From the NCBI GenBank assembly GCA_020723405.1, contig DYIY01000003.1, positions 124,001 to 188,000 of the forward strand: a stretch of DNA of 64,000 bases, in the 5' to 3' direction. Position numbers and translations under genes: made by a program. The stretch is from Thiobacillus denitrificans (GTDB taxonomy: Bacteria > Pseudomonadota > Gammaproteobacteria > Burkholderiales > Thiobacillaceae). The stretch's first letter is position 1. Each line of letters opens with the position of its first letter. Of this stretch, positions 1 through 7,673 are shown in pieces. Under the pieces are notes generated by a model. The model was not told where the DNA came from. It worked only from the letters and a program-made list of their open reading frames with translations, and did no database searches.

Positions 1-1010
1 GCGAAGTCGTCGTAGACCGTGACCCCCCGGGCCTGGCCCTTCACCTCCAGGCGCCGCTTCACGTTCTCGAAGCGGGACAGGGCGGCCATGCCGTCCCGGG
101 GCGGCACTCCGGCATGGCGGGCGGCGGCCAGGGCAGCCAGGGCGTTGTGCCGGTTGTGTTCGCCGAGCAGGGCCCAGTCCACCCGGCCCAAAGGCGCATC
201 GTCCAGGCTCACTGCGAAGGCCTCGGCATCCAGCGCCTGGGCCTGCCAGCCGAAGCCTGGGCCGGCGAAGTACTCCACCGGGCTCCAGCAGCCGCGGCCC
301 AGCACCCGCAGGATGTTCGGATCGCCGCCATTGGCGACGATGAGGCCATTGCCGGGCACGCTGCGCACCAGATGATGGAACTGGGTCTCGATGGCCGCCA
401 AATCGGGAAAGATGTCGGCGTGGTCGTATTCCAGGTTGTTGAGCACCGCCGTGCGGGGGCGGTAGTGGACGAATTTGGAGCGCTTGTCGAAGAAGGCCGT
501 GTCGTACTCGTCCGCCTCGATGACGAAGAAGGGGCTGTCGGTGAGCCGGGCCGACACGCCGAAGTTCATGGGCACCCCGCCGATCAGGAAGCCGGGGTTG
601 AGGCCGCAGTCCTCCAGGATCCAGGCCAGCATGGAAGAGGTGGTGGTCTTGCCGTGGGTGCCGGCCACGGCCAGGACCCACTTGTCCGTCCCCGGGCCGC
701 CGCCGCGCAGGACGTTTTCCGCCAGCCACTGGGGCCCGGAAACGTAGGGCAGGCCCCGGTTGAGAATCTCCTCCATGAGGGGCTGTTTGCCCCGGGCCAC
801 CACGTTGCCCACCACCCAGACGTCGGGTTGCAGGTCCAGTTGCTCCACGCCGAAGCCCTCGATGAGGCGGATGCCGAGGGCCTCCAACTGGGTGCTCATG
901 GGCGGATAGACGTTGGCGTCGCAGCCGGTGACGGTGTGGCCCGCCTGTTGGGCGATGGCGGCGATCCCTCCCATGAAGGTGCCGCAGATGCCGAGGATAT
1001 GGATGTGCAT
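1..1010 (-). CDS. mpl: UDP-N-acetylmuramate:tripeptide ligase Mpl, 3' end outside the window
   Basis: Mpl rejoins recovered murein tripeptide (L-Ala-gamma-D-Glu-meso-DAP) to UDP-MurNAc in cytoplasmic peptidoglycan recycling. About 336 codons are visible; the C-terminal part lies beyond the left edge. The N-terminus MHIHILGICGTFMGG is a Mur-ligase Rossmann glycine motif. An ATP P-loop, GTHGKTTT, lies near residues 117-124, and the EADEYDTAFFDKRSKF stretch is typical of Mpl rather than MurC. The start at 1008-1010 is the only ATG that includes the Rossmann motif. The gene is divergent from the diguanylate cyclase gene across 98 bp. AmpG, at 38462-39967, would supply muropeptides to the same recycling route. 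The family call is secure; completeness cannot be judged. Confidence 0.95.
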   Translation of the reverse strand, partial: MHIHILGICGTFMGGIAAIAQQAGHTVTGCDANVYPPMSTQLEALGIRLIEGFGVEQLDLQPDVWVVGNVVARGKQPLMEEILNRGLPYVSGPQWLAENVLRGGGPGTDKWVLAVAGTHGKTTTSSMLAWILEDCGLNPGFLIGGVPMNFGVSARLTDSPFFVIEADEYDTAFFDKRSKFVHYRPRTAVLNNLEYDHADIFPDLAAIETQFHHLVRSVPGNGLIVANGGDPNILRVLGRGCWSPVEYFAGPGFGWQAQALDAEAFAVSLDDAPLGRVDWALLGEHNRHNALAALAAARHAGVPPRDGMAALSRFENVKRRLEVKGQARGVTVYDDF

Positions 1011-1108
1011 GGTTCTGGTCGGTTGGCGTGCGGGGGATTATCCGATGGCTTAAAGAATGCCGCCACTTGGCCGATAATCGACTTCCCTAAGCAGAAGAAC
1101 CCAGATTC

Positions 1109-2071
1109 ATGGCGCAGACCCCCAATGTCATCGGCATCACGGTGATGCAACGGCTCAAGGAGACCGGGGACGCCGCCACGCCGGAAAACTACGAGCGCCT
1201 GTATTACGAATTGTCCGGTCTGCCCCGGCCGGACAAGGGGGCTGCGCCGGACAGCGCCCCGGCCTGCGTGCCGGATCCGGCCGGGGTCAGTCCCGCCTTC
1301 TGTGCCGAATTGCTGCTGGCCCTGCGCCAGATGCTGGTGGACGTCACCTCCAAGACCGAAGTGCTGGCCCGGGATCTGGGTGAGAAGAACAAGGATCTGG
1401 CCGGCAACGTGGATACCCTGAAAGGCAGCCGGGACAAGAATGAAATCCTGCGCCTCCTGTCCATGGTGGTCATCCAGGCCGGGGGCATCCAGCACACCGT
1501 GGAGGCCAGCCACAAGGACCTCCTGGAAACCCGTCATGCCCTCACCGCCATGCAGGAGGAATTGGCCGAGACCCGCCAGCTCCTCAACGAAGATGCCCTT
1601 ACCGGGGCCCTGAACCGGCGGGGTCTGGACCAGACCCTCATGCGCGAGATCGCCCGGGCCCAGCGGGGCGACGGTCGTCTGGTGCTGGCCATGGTGGACC
1701 TGGACCACTTCAAGAAGGTCAACGACACCCACGGCCACGAGGCCGGCGACCACCTGCTCATGCACTTCACCAGCCTCATCAAGTCGGTGCTGCGCAAGTC
1801 GGACGCCCTGGTGCGCTACGGCGGCGAGGAATTCACCCTGATCCTGCCGGACACCGACGCCCGGGGGGCCCAGTTCGTCCTGGGTCGCCTGCAGATGATC
1901 ATGCAGAAATCGCCCCTCACCTACGACGGCAAGCTGATCAACACCACCTTCAGCGCCGGCCTGGCCGCCCTGCGCGGGGACGAGAACGGCCACGCCCTGC
2001 TGCGCCGGGCCGACGATGCCCTCTACGCCGCCAAGAACGGCGGCCGCAACTGCATCAAGATCGCCAACTGA
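1109..2071 (+). CDS. cytoplasmic GGDEF diguanylate cyclase
   Basis: Predicted to make cyclic di-GMP from two GTP. The protein has 320 residues. The C-terminal half (from about residue 157, DALTGALNRRG) is a GGDEF domain with substrate helix MVDLDHFKKVNDTHGH and an intact active site GGEEF at 238-242. An RxxD product-inhibition site (RKSD, 229-232) sits exactly five residues upstream, so feedback control is expected. The N-terminal ~150 residues have no membrane segment or signal peptide; they include a likely helical or coiled-coil stretch and no sensor domain I recognise. The gene lies 25 bp before rsmB on the same strand and may be co-transcribed. The input signal is unknown. Confidence 0.9.
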   Translation: MAQTPNVIGITVMQRLKETGDAATPENYERLYYELSGLPRPDKGAAPDSAPACVPDPAGVSPAFCAELLLALRQMLVDVTSKTEVLARDLGEKNKDLAGNVDTLKGSRDKNEILRLLSMVVIQAGGIQHTVEASHKDLLETRHALTAMQEELAETRQLLNEDALTGALNRRGLDQTLMREIARAQRGDGRLVLAMVDLDHFKKVNDTHGHEAGDHLLMHFTSLIKSVLRKSDALVRYGGEEFTLILPDTDARGAQFVLGRLQMIMQKSPLTYDGKLINTTFSAGLAALRGDENGHALLRRADDALYAAKNGGRNCIKIAN

Positions 2072-2096
2072 TCCGGCCTTGGGCGACAATCCGCCC

Positions 2097-3359
2097 ATGA
2101 CCGACCCCCGTTCCCTGGCCGCCGACCTGGTCAACGCCGTCCTGCTCGACAAGCGCAGCCTGTCCCAGGCGCTCCAGGAAAGGCGCCCCGGCACGGACCC
2201 GGCGTCCCTGGCCGCCGCCCAGAGCCTGGCCTACGGCACCCTGCGCCAGGCCGGCCGGTTGCGCTTCTTCCTCCAGCGCCTGGTGGGCAAGCCCCTCAAG
2301 CCCCGGGACCTGCTGGGTATCCTGCTGGTGGGCTTGTACGAACTGGACCAGGCGGAAGCGCCCCCCTACGCCGCGGTCAACGAGGCGGTGGGCAACGCCG
2401 CCCGCCGGCATCCCGGGGCCCGGGCCTTCGTCAACGCCGTGCTGCGCAATTTCGGCCGCCGCCAGTCCGAGTTGGCCCTGGAAGCGGCGCGGAACCAGGA
2501 AGCCCGCTGGAACTTCCCCCATTGGTGGCTGGCCCGCCTGCAGGCCGAGTACCCAGACGCCTGGCCGGCCATCGTCAGCGCCCAGAACGGCCATCCACCC
2601 ATGACCCTGCGGGTCAACCGGCGCCGGGCGGCTCCCGGGGACGTCCTGGCCGAACTGGAGCAGGCCGGCATCCTCGCCCACTCCAGCGGACCCGCCGCCC
2701 TGACCCTGGAGCGGCCGGTTCCGGTGGCCATCCTGCCCGGCTTCGCCGCCGGCCGGGTGTCGGTGCAGGATCTGGGGGCCCAGTGGGCCGCTCCCCTGCT
2801 GGAACCGGCCGACGGCCTGCGGGTGCTGGATGCCTGTGCGGCCCCCGGGGGCAAGACCGGCCACCTGCTGGAACTGGCCGACCTGGATCTCACCGCTTTG
2901 GACAGCGATGCCGGTCGCCTGGAGCGGGTCCGGGAGAACCTTGTCCGGCTGGGCCTAAGCGCCCGCTTGCTGGCCGCCGATGCCGGCCGGCCGGGGGACT
3001 GGTGGGACGGGCGGCCCTACGATCGCATCCTCCTGGACGCCCCCTGCACCGCCACCGGCGTGGCTGGCCGCCATCCGGACGGCAAGTGGCTCAAGCGCGG
3101 CGAGGATATGCAACACCTGGTGGCCGAACAGGCCCGCCTGTTGGACGCCTTATGGCCCCTGCTCAAGCCCGGTGGCACAATGCTTTACGCCACATGCAGC
3201 CTGTTCGCGGCGGAAAACGCCGGCCAGGTCGCCGCCTTCGCCGGCCGCCATCCGGACGCCCGGCGCGAAGCCGTCGTCCTGCCCGGGGCCCGCGAAGGCC
3301 AACTGCTCCCCGGCCCGGAGACCGACGGATTCTTCTATGCCCGCCTGTTCAAGACGTGA
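2097..3359 (+). CDS. rsmB: 16S rRNA m5C967 methyltransferase RsmB
   Basis: SAM-dependent cytosine-5 methyltransferase acting on C967 of 16S rRNA. It has 420 residues: an N-terminal NusB-like RNA-binding domain (about 1-140) and a C-terminal Rossmann methyltransferase. The SAM motif is DACAAPGGKTGHLLEL. The two RNA-cytosine methyltransferase cysteines are present: C317 in LDAPCTATG (motif IV) and C367 in YATCS (motif VI, nucleophile in this family). I chose the ATG at 2097 because the protein then begins MTDPRSLAADLVNAVL, as in homologs; an upstream in-frame start would overlap the cyclase gene. Its 3' end overlaps the DUF4390 gene by 23 bp, indicating translational coupling into the ntrYX operon. 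Confidence 0.95.
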   Translation: MTDPRSLAADLVNAVLLDKRSLSQALQERRPGTDPASLAAAQSLAYGTLRQAGRLRFFLQRLVGKPLKPRDLLGILLVGLYELDQAEAPPYAAVNEAVGNAARRHPGARAFVNAVLRNFGRRQSELALEAARNQEARWNFPHWWLARLQAEYPDAWPAIVSAQNGHPPMTLRVNRRRAAPGDVLAELEQAGILAHSSGPAALTLERPVPVAILPGFAAGRVSVQDLGAQWAAPLLEPADGLRVLDACAAPGGKTGHLLELADLDLTALDSDAGRLERVRENLVRLGLSARLLAADAGRPGDWWDGRPYDRILLDAPCTATGVAGRHPDGKWLKRGEDMQHLVAEQARLLDALWPLLKPGGTMLYATCSLFAAENAGQVAAFAGRHPDARREAVVLPGAREGQLLPGPETDGFFYARLFKT

Positions 3360-3903
3360 CTTCCTGCTCCGCGCCGCCGCCCTGGCCGCGTTGCTGGCCG
3401 CTTCCGGGGCCAGGGCCGAAGGCATCCAACTGGCCCAGGCGGAAGTCTCCCTGAAAGGCGAGATCTTCCAGTTGTCGGGGCACTTCGACGTGCAGCTCTC
3501 CGGCACCCTGGAGAACGCCCTGACCCGGGGCGTCCAGCTTACCTTCGTCCAGGAGGTGGAGGCCCAGCGGGAACGGGATTTCTGGCTGGCCGAGGACCTG
3601 ATCGAGTTGCAGCGCAGCATCCGCCTGTCCTACAACGCCCTGCTGCGCCAGTATTACGTGACCCTGTCCGGCGTCTCCTCCACCCACGACACCCTGGCCG
3701 ATGCCCTGAAGGCCGTGGGCGACCTGCGCGACTGGGCCATCCTCAACGTCAAGCAGACCAGGCGGAAAGCCAGTAACCGGGTGTACATCCGCATGTACCT
3801 GGATCTGGCGCAACTGCCCAAACCCCTCCAGGTCAATGCCCTGGCCTCCTCCTCCCGCTGGCAGCTGGATTCCGGCTGGCAGGAACGGTCCTTCAAGTTC
3901 TGA
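3337..3903 (+). CDS. DUF4390 exported protein with a twin-arginine-like signal
   Basis: The 188-residue protein belongs to the DUF4390 family, commonly encoded between rsmB and ntrY in betaproteobacteria; its function is unknown. The N-terminus MPACSRRDFLLRAAALAALLA has an S-R-R-x-F-L core followed by a hydrophobic stretch and an AxA-like cleavage site (GARAEG), as in Tat signal peptides, so it is probably exported to the periplasm. The mature part is mixed beta/alpha with a RERDFWLAEDLIE helix and no catalytic motif I recognise. It overlaps rsmB by 23 bp and stops 12 bp before ntrY. A role as periplasmic partner of the NtrY sensor is a context inference only. Confidence 0.8.
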   Translation: MPACSRRDFLLRAAALAALLAASGARAEGIQLAQAEVSLKGEIFQLSGHFDVQLSGTLENALTRGVQLTFVQEVEAQRERDFWLAEDLIELQRSIRLSYNALLRQYYVTLSGVSSTHDTLADALKAVGDLRDWAILNVKQTRRKASNRVYIRMYLDLAQLPKPLQVNALASSSRWQLDSGWQERSFKF

Positions 3904-3915
3904 GCGCCCGCCGGC

Positions 3916-6069
3916 ATGATCTACCTGATTGCCGCCAGCCTGCTCATCGGCACCACCCTCATCGGGCTCCTGGTGCTGGCGGCCGACAACTCCGCCTTCC
4001 TGGCCGGCAACATCTCCCTGCTCCTGTGGGTGACGGTGGGCACCGCCATCGGCCTCATCGTGCTCATCGGCTACCAGGCCTTCGTGCTCATCCGCCGCAT
4101 CCGCAGCGGTGTGTTCGGCTCCAAGCTCACCGCCCGCTTCTTCCTCATCATCAGCCTCATGGCCCTGGCCCCGGGCATGGTGGTCTATGGCGTCTCGGTC
4201 CAGTTCCTCATCCGTTCCATCGAATCCTGGTTCGACGTGCGCATGGAAAGTGCCCTGGAAGGGGGCCTGGCCCTGGGCCGCTCGGCTCTGGAACACGTGC
4301 AGCGGGAGGTCGTGGCCAAGAGCGAGGCCCTGGCCCGCCAGCTTGCCGAATTGCCCCCCGTGATGCAGGCCGAACGCCTGGACGACCTGCGGGAACAGGC
4401 CGGCCTGCGGGAAGCCAGCCTGCTGGACGACAACGGCAGGCTGCTGGGCTTCACCTCCGCCAGCCAGACCACGCTGCTGCCCCCCGCCCTGGACCAGGGC
4501 GCCCTCTGGCAGGCCCGGTTGTTCCAGCCCTGGTCCCGACTGACCGCCGACGGCACCGGCGGCATCAGCGTCACCGTGGTGGTGCCGGTGAGTCTGGTGG
4601 CCCTCTCGGAACGGCTGCGCATCCTCCAGGTGATCCAGCCGGTGCCCGAGCAACTGGCCCAGGACGCCCAGCAGGTGGAAACCGCCCGCTCGGGCTATCA
4701 GGAACTGCTCCTCTCCCGCCTGGGCCTCAAGCGCCTGTACGGCATATCCCTCACCCTGGCCCTGACCCTGGCCCTGTTCTCCGCCCTGAGCCTGGCCTTC
4801 ATCCTCTCCGAACGCCTGGCCGCCCCTTTGCGGGCCCTGGCCCGGGGCACCCGGGCGGTGGCCCGGGGCGATTACACCCAGGTGCAGACCGTGGCCAGTT
4901 CCGACGAACTGGGCATGCTCACCCAATCCTTCAACCGCATGACCCGGCAACTGGCCGAGGCCCGGGCCACCGCCGAGGAAAGCCACGACAAGCTGCTGGA
5001 AGCCAATGCCTACCTGGAAAGCGTACTGGCCAGCGTCACCGCCGGGGTGGTCACCCTGGAGCCGGATCTCTCCGTGCGTCTGGCCAATCCCATGGCCGCC
5101 GACATCCTGGGCGCCAGCCGCCCGGAACTGGAGAACCGGCCCCTGGCCGACTGGGGCGTGCCGCGCAGCGAACAGTCCGGACAATTGGCCCGGGAAGGTC
5201 TGCAACGCTTCGCCGGGGCCATGGTCCACCACTTCCGGGAAAGCCCCACCCGGCCCTGGCGGGAACAGGTGGAACTGGAAACCCCCCTGGGCAAGCGCAT
5301 CCTCCTGGCCCGGGGCACCCCCCTGGTGCCCGGGGAGGACCCGGACTACGTGCTGGTGCTCGACGACGTGACCCAGCTCATCCAGGCCCAGCGGGACGCG
5401 GCCTGGGGCGAAGCGGCCCGGCGCATGGCCCACGAGATCAAGAACCCCCTCACCCCCATCCAGCTTTCCGCCGAACGGCTGGAAGCCAAACTGGCCGACC
5501 GGCTGGAAGGCCCGGCCCGGGAGACCCTCACCCGGGCCACCGCCACCATCGTCGGTCAGGTCATGGCCATGAAGGGTCTGGTGGATGCCTTCGCCCAATA
5601 TGCCCGGCTACCCTCGCCGCGCATCCAGCGGGTGGACCTGAACGCCCTCATCCACGAAGTCCTGGGCCTGTACGAGGCCGAGGTGCCCATCCGTTTCGAT
5701 CTCACCCCGGGACTGCCCGACGTGGCCGGAGACCCGGGCCTGCTGCGCCAGGTGCTGGTGAACCTCATGAAGAACGCCCAGGAAGCCATGCACGACCGCC
5801 CGGAACCCCATGTCCGGGTGTCCACCCTGCTTGAGGGGGAGCGCATCGTGCTCAGCCTGGAGGACAATGGACCCGGTTTTCCGGAAGAATTGCGAAGCCG
5901 GATGTTTGAGCCCTACGTCACCACCAAGCCCCGGGGCACCGGCCTGGGCTTGCCCATGGTGAAGAAGATCGTCGAGGAACATCACGGCGAAATCGAGGTA
6001 CGCAACCTGGAAGGCGGCGGGGCGGGCATCCGCATCCGCCTGCCGGTCCTGGCCGAAGAGAGAGGATAG
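3916..6069 (+). CDS. ntrY: NtrY-type membrane sensor histidine kinase
   Basis: Sensor kinase of the NtrYX pair, linked in other bacteria to nitrogen and redox-responsive regulation. The 717 residues comprise three N-terminal membrane segments within about 1-105, a periplasmic loop, a fourth segment at about 275-300, HAMP, a PAS region (about 365-480) and the catalytic core. The H-box RRMAHEIKNPLTPIQL places the phospho-His at H506. The ATPase domain has an N-box (LVNLMKNAQEAM), G1 (DNGPGF) and G2 (GTGLGLPMVKK), all intact. It is followed after 3 bp by ntrX. The signal sensed cannot be read from sequence. Confidence 0.93.
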   Translation: MIYLIAASLLIGTTLIGLLVLAADNSAFLAGNISLLLWVTVGTAIGLIVLIGYQAFVLIRRIRSGVFGSKLTARFFLIISLMALAPGMVVYGVSVQFLIRSIESWFDVRMESALEGGLALGRSALEHVQREVVAKSEALARQLAELPPVMQAERLDDLREQAGLREASLLDDNGRLLGFTSASQTTLLPPALDQGALWQARLFQPWSRLTADGTGGISVTVVVPVSLVALSERLRILQVIQPVPEQLAQDAQQVETARSGYQELLLSRLGLKRLYGISLTLALTLALFSALSLAFILSERLAAPLRALARGTRAVARGDYTQVQTVASSDELGMLTQSFNRMTRQLAEARATAEESHDKLLEANAYLESVLASVTAGVVTLEPDLSVRLANPMAADILGASRPELENRPLADWGVPRSEQSGQLAREGLQRFAGAMVHHFRESPTRPWREQVELETPLGKRILLARGTPLVPGEDPDYVLVLDDVTQLIQAQRDAAWGEAARRMAHEIKNPLTPIQLSAERLEAKLADRLEGPARETLTRATATIVGQVMAMKGLVDAFAQYARLPSPRIQRVDLNALIHEVLGLYEAEVPIRFDLTPGLPDVAGDPGLLRQVLVNLMKNAQEAMHDRPEPHVRVSTLLEGERIVLSLEDNGPGFPEELRSRMFEPYVTTKPRGTGLGLPMVKKIVEEHHGEIEVRNLEGGGAGIRIRLPVLAEERG

Positions 6070-6072
6070 GCA

Positions 6073-7332
6073 ATGCCCGAAATACTGGTGGTGGACGACG
6101 AACCCGGCATCCGTGAACTGATGCGCGAGATCCTGGAAGAGGAAGGCTACGACGTGCGCGCCGCCGAGAACGGCACGGCGGCCCGCAATGCCCTGGAAGC
6201 CAAGATTCCCGACCTGGTCCTGCTGGACATCTGGATGCCCGACGTGGACGGGGTCACCCTGCTCAAGGAATGGAAGGCCCAGGGCCGGCTCACTATGCCG
6301 GTGGTCATGATGTCCGGCCACGGCACCGTGCACACGGCGGTGGAAGCCACCCGCCTGGGGGCCTTCGACTACCTGGAAAAGCCCATCGCCTACAAGCAGT
6401 TGCTGGAAACCGTGCGCAAGGCCATGGAGACCCGCTCGGCCAAGCCCATCACCACCGGTACCCTGGAATACCTGGGCCAGGGCGAAGCCATCAAACGCCT
6501 CACCCAGCGCCTCAACCTGGCCGCCAGCGCCGGCCTGCCGGTGCTGCTGCTCACCGAGCCCGGGGCCGGCGAAGAGGCGGTGGCCCATTTCCTCACCCCC
6601 CCCGAAGGGGCCTTCGTCCAGGTGGAGGACGGCGCCATGCTGGCCGACCGGCCCATGGATCTGCTGGTGCGTGCCAAGGGGGGCCTGGTGTTCGTCCCCG
6701 ACCTGGAAATCCTCAGCGCCATGCAGCAGAAGGGCCTGGCCCTGCTCATCGCCCGCCGGTCCGAATATGCCACCCGGGTGGTGACCGCCTGCCAGACCCC
6801 GCCTGCCCAGATGCTGGCCGAAGGCAAACTGCAACGGGAACTGCACGACCTGCTGGCCCACGCCGTGGTGGAACTGCCCCCCCTGCGCGACCGCCGGGAG
6901 GACATCCCCTACCTGGCCACCCGCATGCTGGAAGATGCCTGCGTGCGTCTGCTCATCCCCCCCCGGCGCCTGAGCGACACGGCCATGGATCTGCTGAGTG
7001 CCCACGAGTGGCCGGGCAACCTGGCGGAACTGGACGCCCTGGCCGGTCGCCTGGCCCTGGAGGAAGGCCCGGACCCGGTGGATGCCGACAGCGTGGAAGC
7101 CATCCTGGGAACACCGCCCAAGGCCAGTGGCCCGGGCGGCATCGACCTGATGCTCCACCTGCCCCTCAAGGACGCCAGGGACGCCTTCGAAAAGGCCTAC
7201 CTGGAAGCCCTGCTGGCCGAATGCAACTGGGGCATGAGCCGGGCCGCCGAACGGGCCGGCCTGGACCGCACCAACCTGTATCGCAAGGTCAAGCAACTGG
7301 GCATCGAAACCCCGGGCAAGGAAAAGGGCTGA
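6073..7332 (+). CDS. ntrX: NtrX-type response regulator with a degenerate AAA+ domain
   Basis: Cognate regulator of NtrY, 419 residues. The receiver (1-120) is intact: acidic pocket D8/D9, phospho-acceptor D52 in LLDIWMPDVDG, and a conserved lysine in YLEKP. A Fis-type helix-turn-helix lies at the C-terminus (CNWGMSRAAERAGLDRTNLYRK). The central domain aligns with sigma-54 activator ATPases but is shortened and altered. The Walker A position reads EPGAGEE (about 162-168) without the lysine, the GAFTGA sigma-54 loop is absent, and Walker B reads GGLVFVPDLE rather than the usual GGTLFLDE. It should bind DNA but is unlikely to remodel sigma-54 holoenzyme by ATP hydrolysis. Confidence 0.9.
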   Translation: MPEILVVDDEPGIRELMREILEEEGYDVRAAENGTAARNALEAKIPDLVLLDIWMPDVDGVTLLKEWKAQGRLTMPVVMMSGHGTVHTAVEATRLGAFDYLEKPIAYKQLLETVRKAMETRSAKPITTGTLEYLGQGEAIKRLTQRLNLAASAGLPVLLLTEPGAGEEAVAHFLTPPEGAFVQVEDGAMLADRPMDLLVRAKGGLVFVPDLEILSAMQQKGLALLIARRSEYATRVVTACQTPPAQMLAEGKLQRELHDLLAHAVVELPPLRDRREDIPYLATRMLEDACVRLLIPPRRLSDTAMDLLSAHEWPGNLAELDALAGRLALEEGPDPVDADSVEAILGTPPKASGPGGIDLMLHLPLKDARDAFEKAYLEALLAECNWGMSRAAERAGLDRTNLYRKVKQLGIETPGKEKG

Positions 7333-7673
7333 GCCGATCCCCCAGCCCGGGCGGGCATACAGCCTGTCTCGGTGCGGTTCGTTCCTCACCGCACCCTACA
7401 GGCAGGCAACCGTACACCTCCTGAATCCTCGTAGGCAGTGGCGAGCGCAGCGAACCGCAACCCCGTCGTGTGACTCTGCCCCCCCATGCCCCGTCGTGGT
7501 AGCGATCCTGGGCCCCGTCTTTTGCCAGACTCACAGCCATTGGGGGTCGAAGATCAATATCCTTTCGGGACGGCTTGCTGGGTTCATGGGGTTGCCATGG
7601 CACAGCCCGGCCGGGCCCCAGGGGCCGGGATGGTAAACTTGCCTACTTTTTAATCCCCAGCCCAGCCCAGCCC
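7333..7673. other. 341-bp intergenic region between ntrX and metH
   Basis: No gene is supported here. The left part holds a palindromic repeat (7371-7395). The right part is C/G-rich, with a possible stem CCCGGCC/GGCCGGG near 7605-7630 and a run of CCCAG units directly before the metH ATG, where a Shine-Dalgarno sequence would be expected but is not seen. I looked for cobalamin and SAH riboswitch cores because metH follows and could not match either. The metH promoter must lie here, but I cannot place it with confidence. Confidence 0.5.
7371..7395. repeat. REP-like palindromic repeat
   Basis: GGTGCGGT (7371-7378) and ACCGCACC (7388-7395) form a perfect 8-bp stem with a 9-nt loop, flanked by CTACAGGCAG. 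Read on the minus strand it resembles the dispersed GTAGGGTGCGG...CCGCACC elements found between genes in many beta- and gammaproteobacteria. It lies 38 bp after ntrX and could act as a 3' stabiliser; there is no U-tract, so it is not a canonical terminator. Confidence 0.6.

Noticed and set aside
7440-7673. Possible cobalamin or SAH riboswitch before metH
   Set aside because: No B12-box or SAH core could be matched; GCAGTGGCGAGCGCAGC near 7436 is suggestive only in passing.
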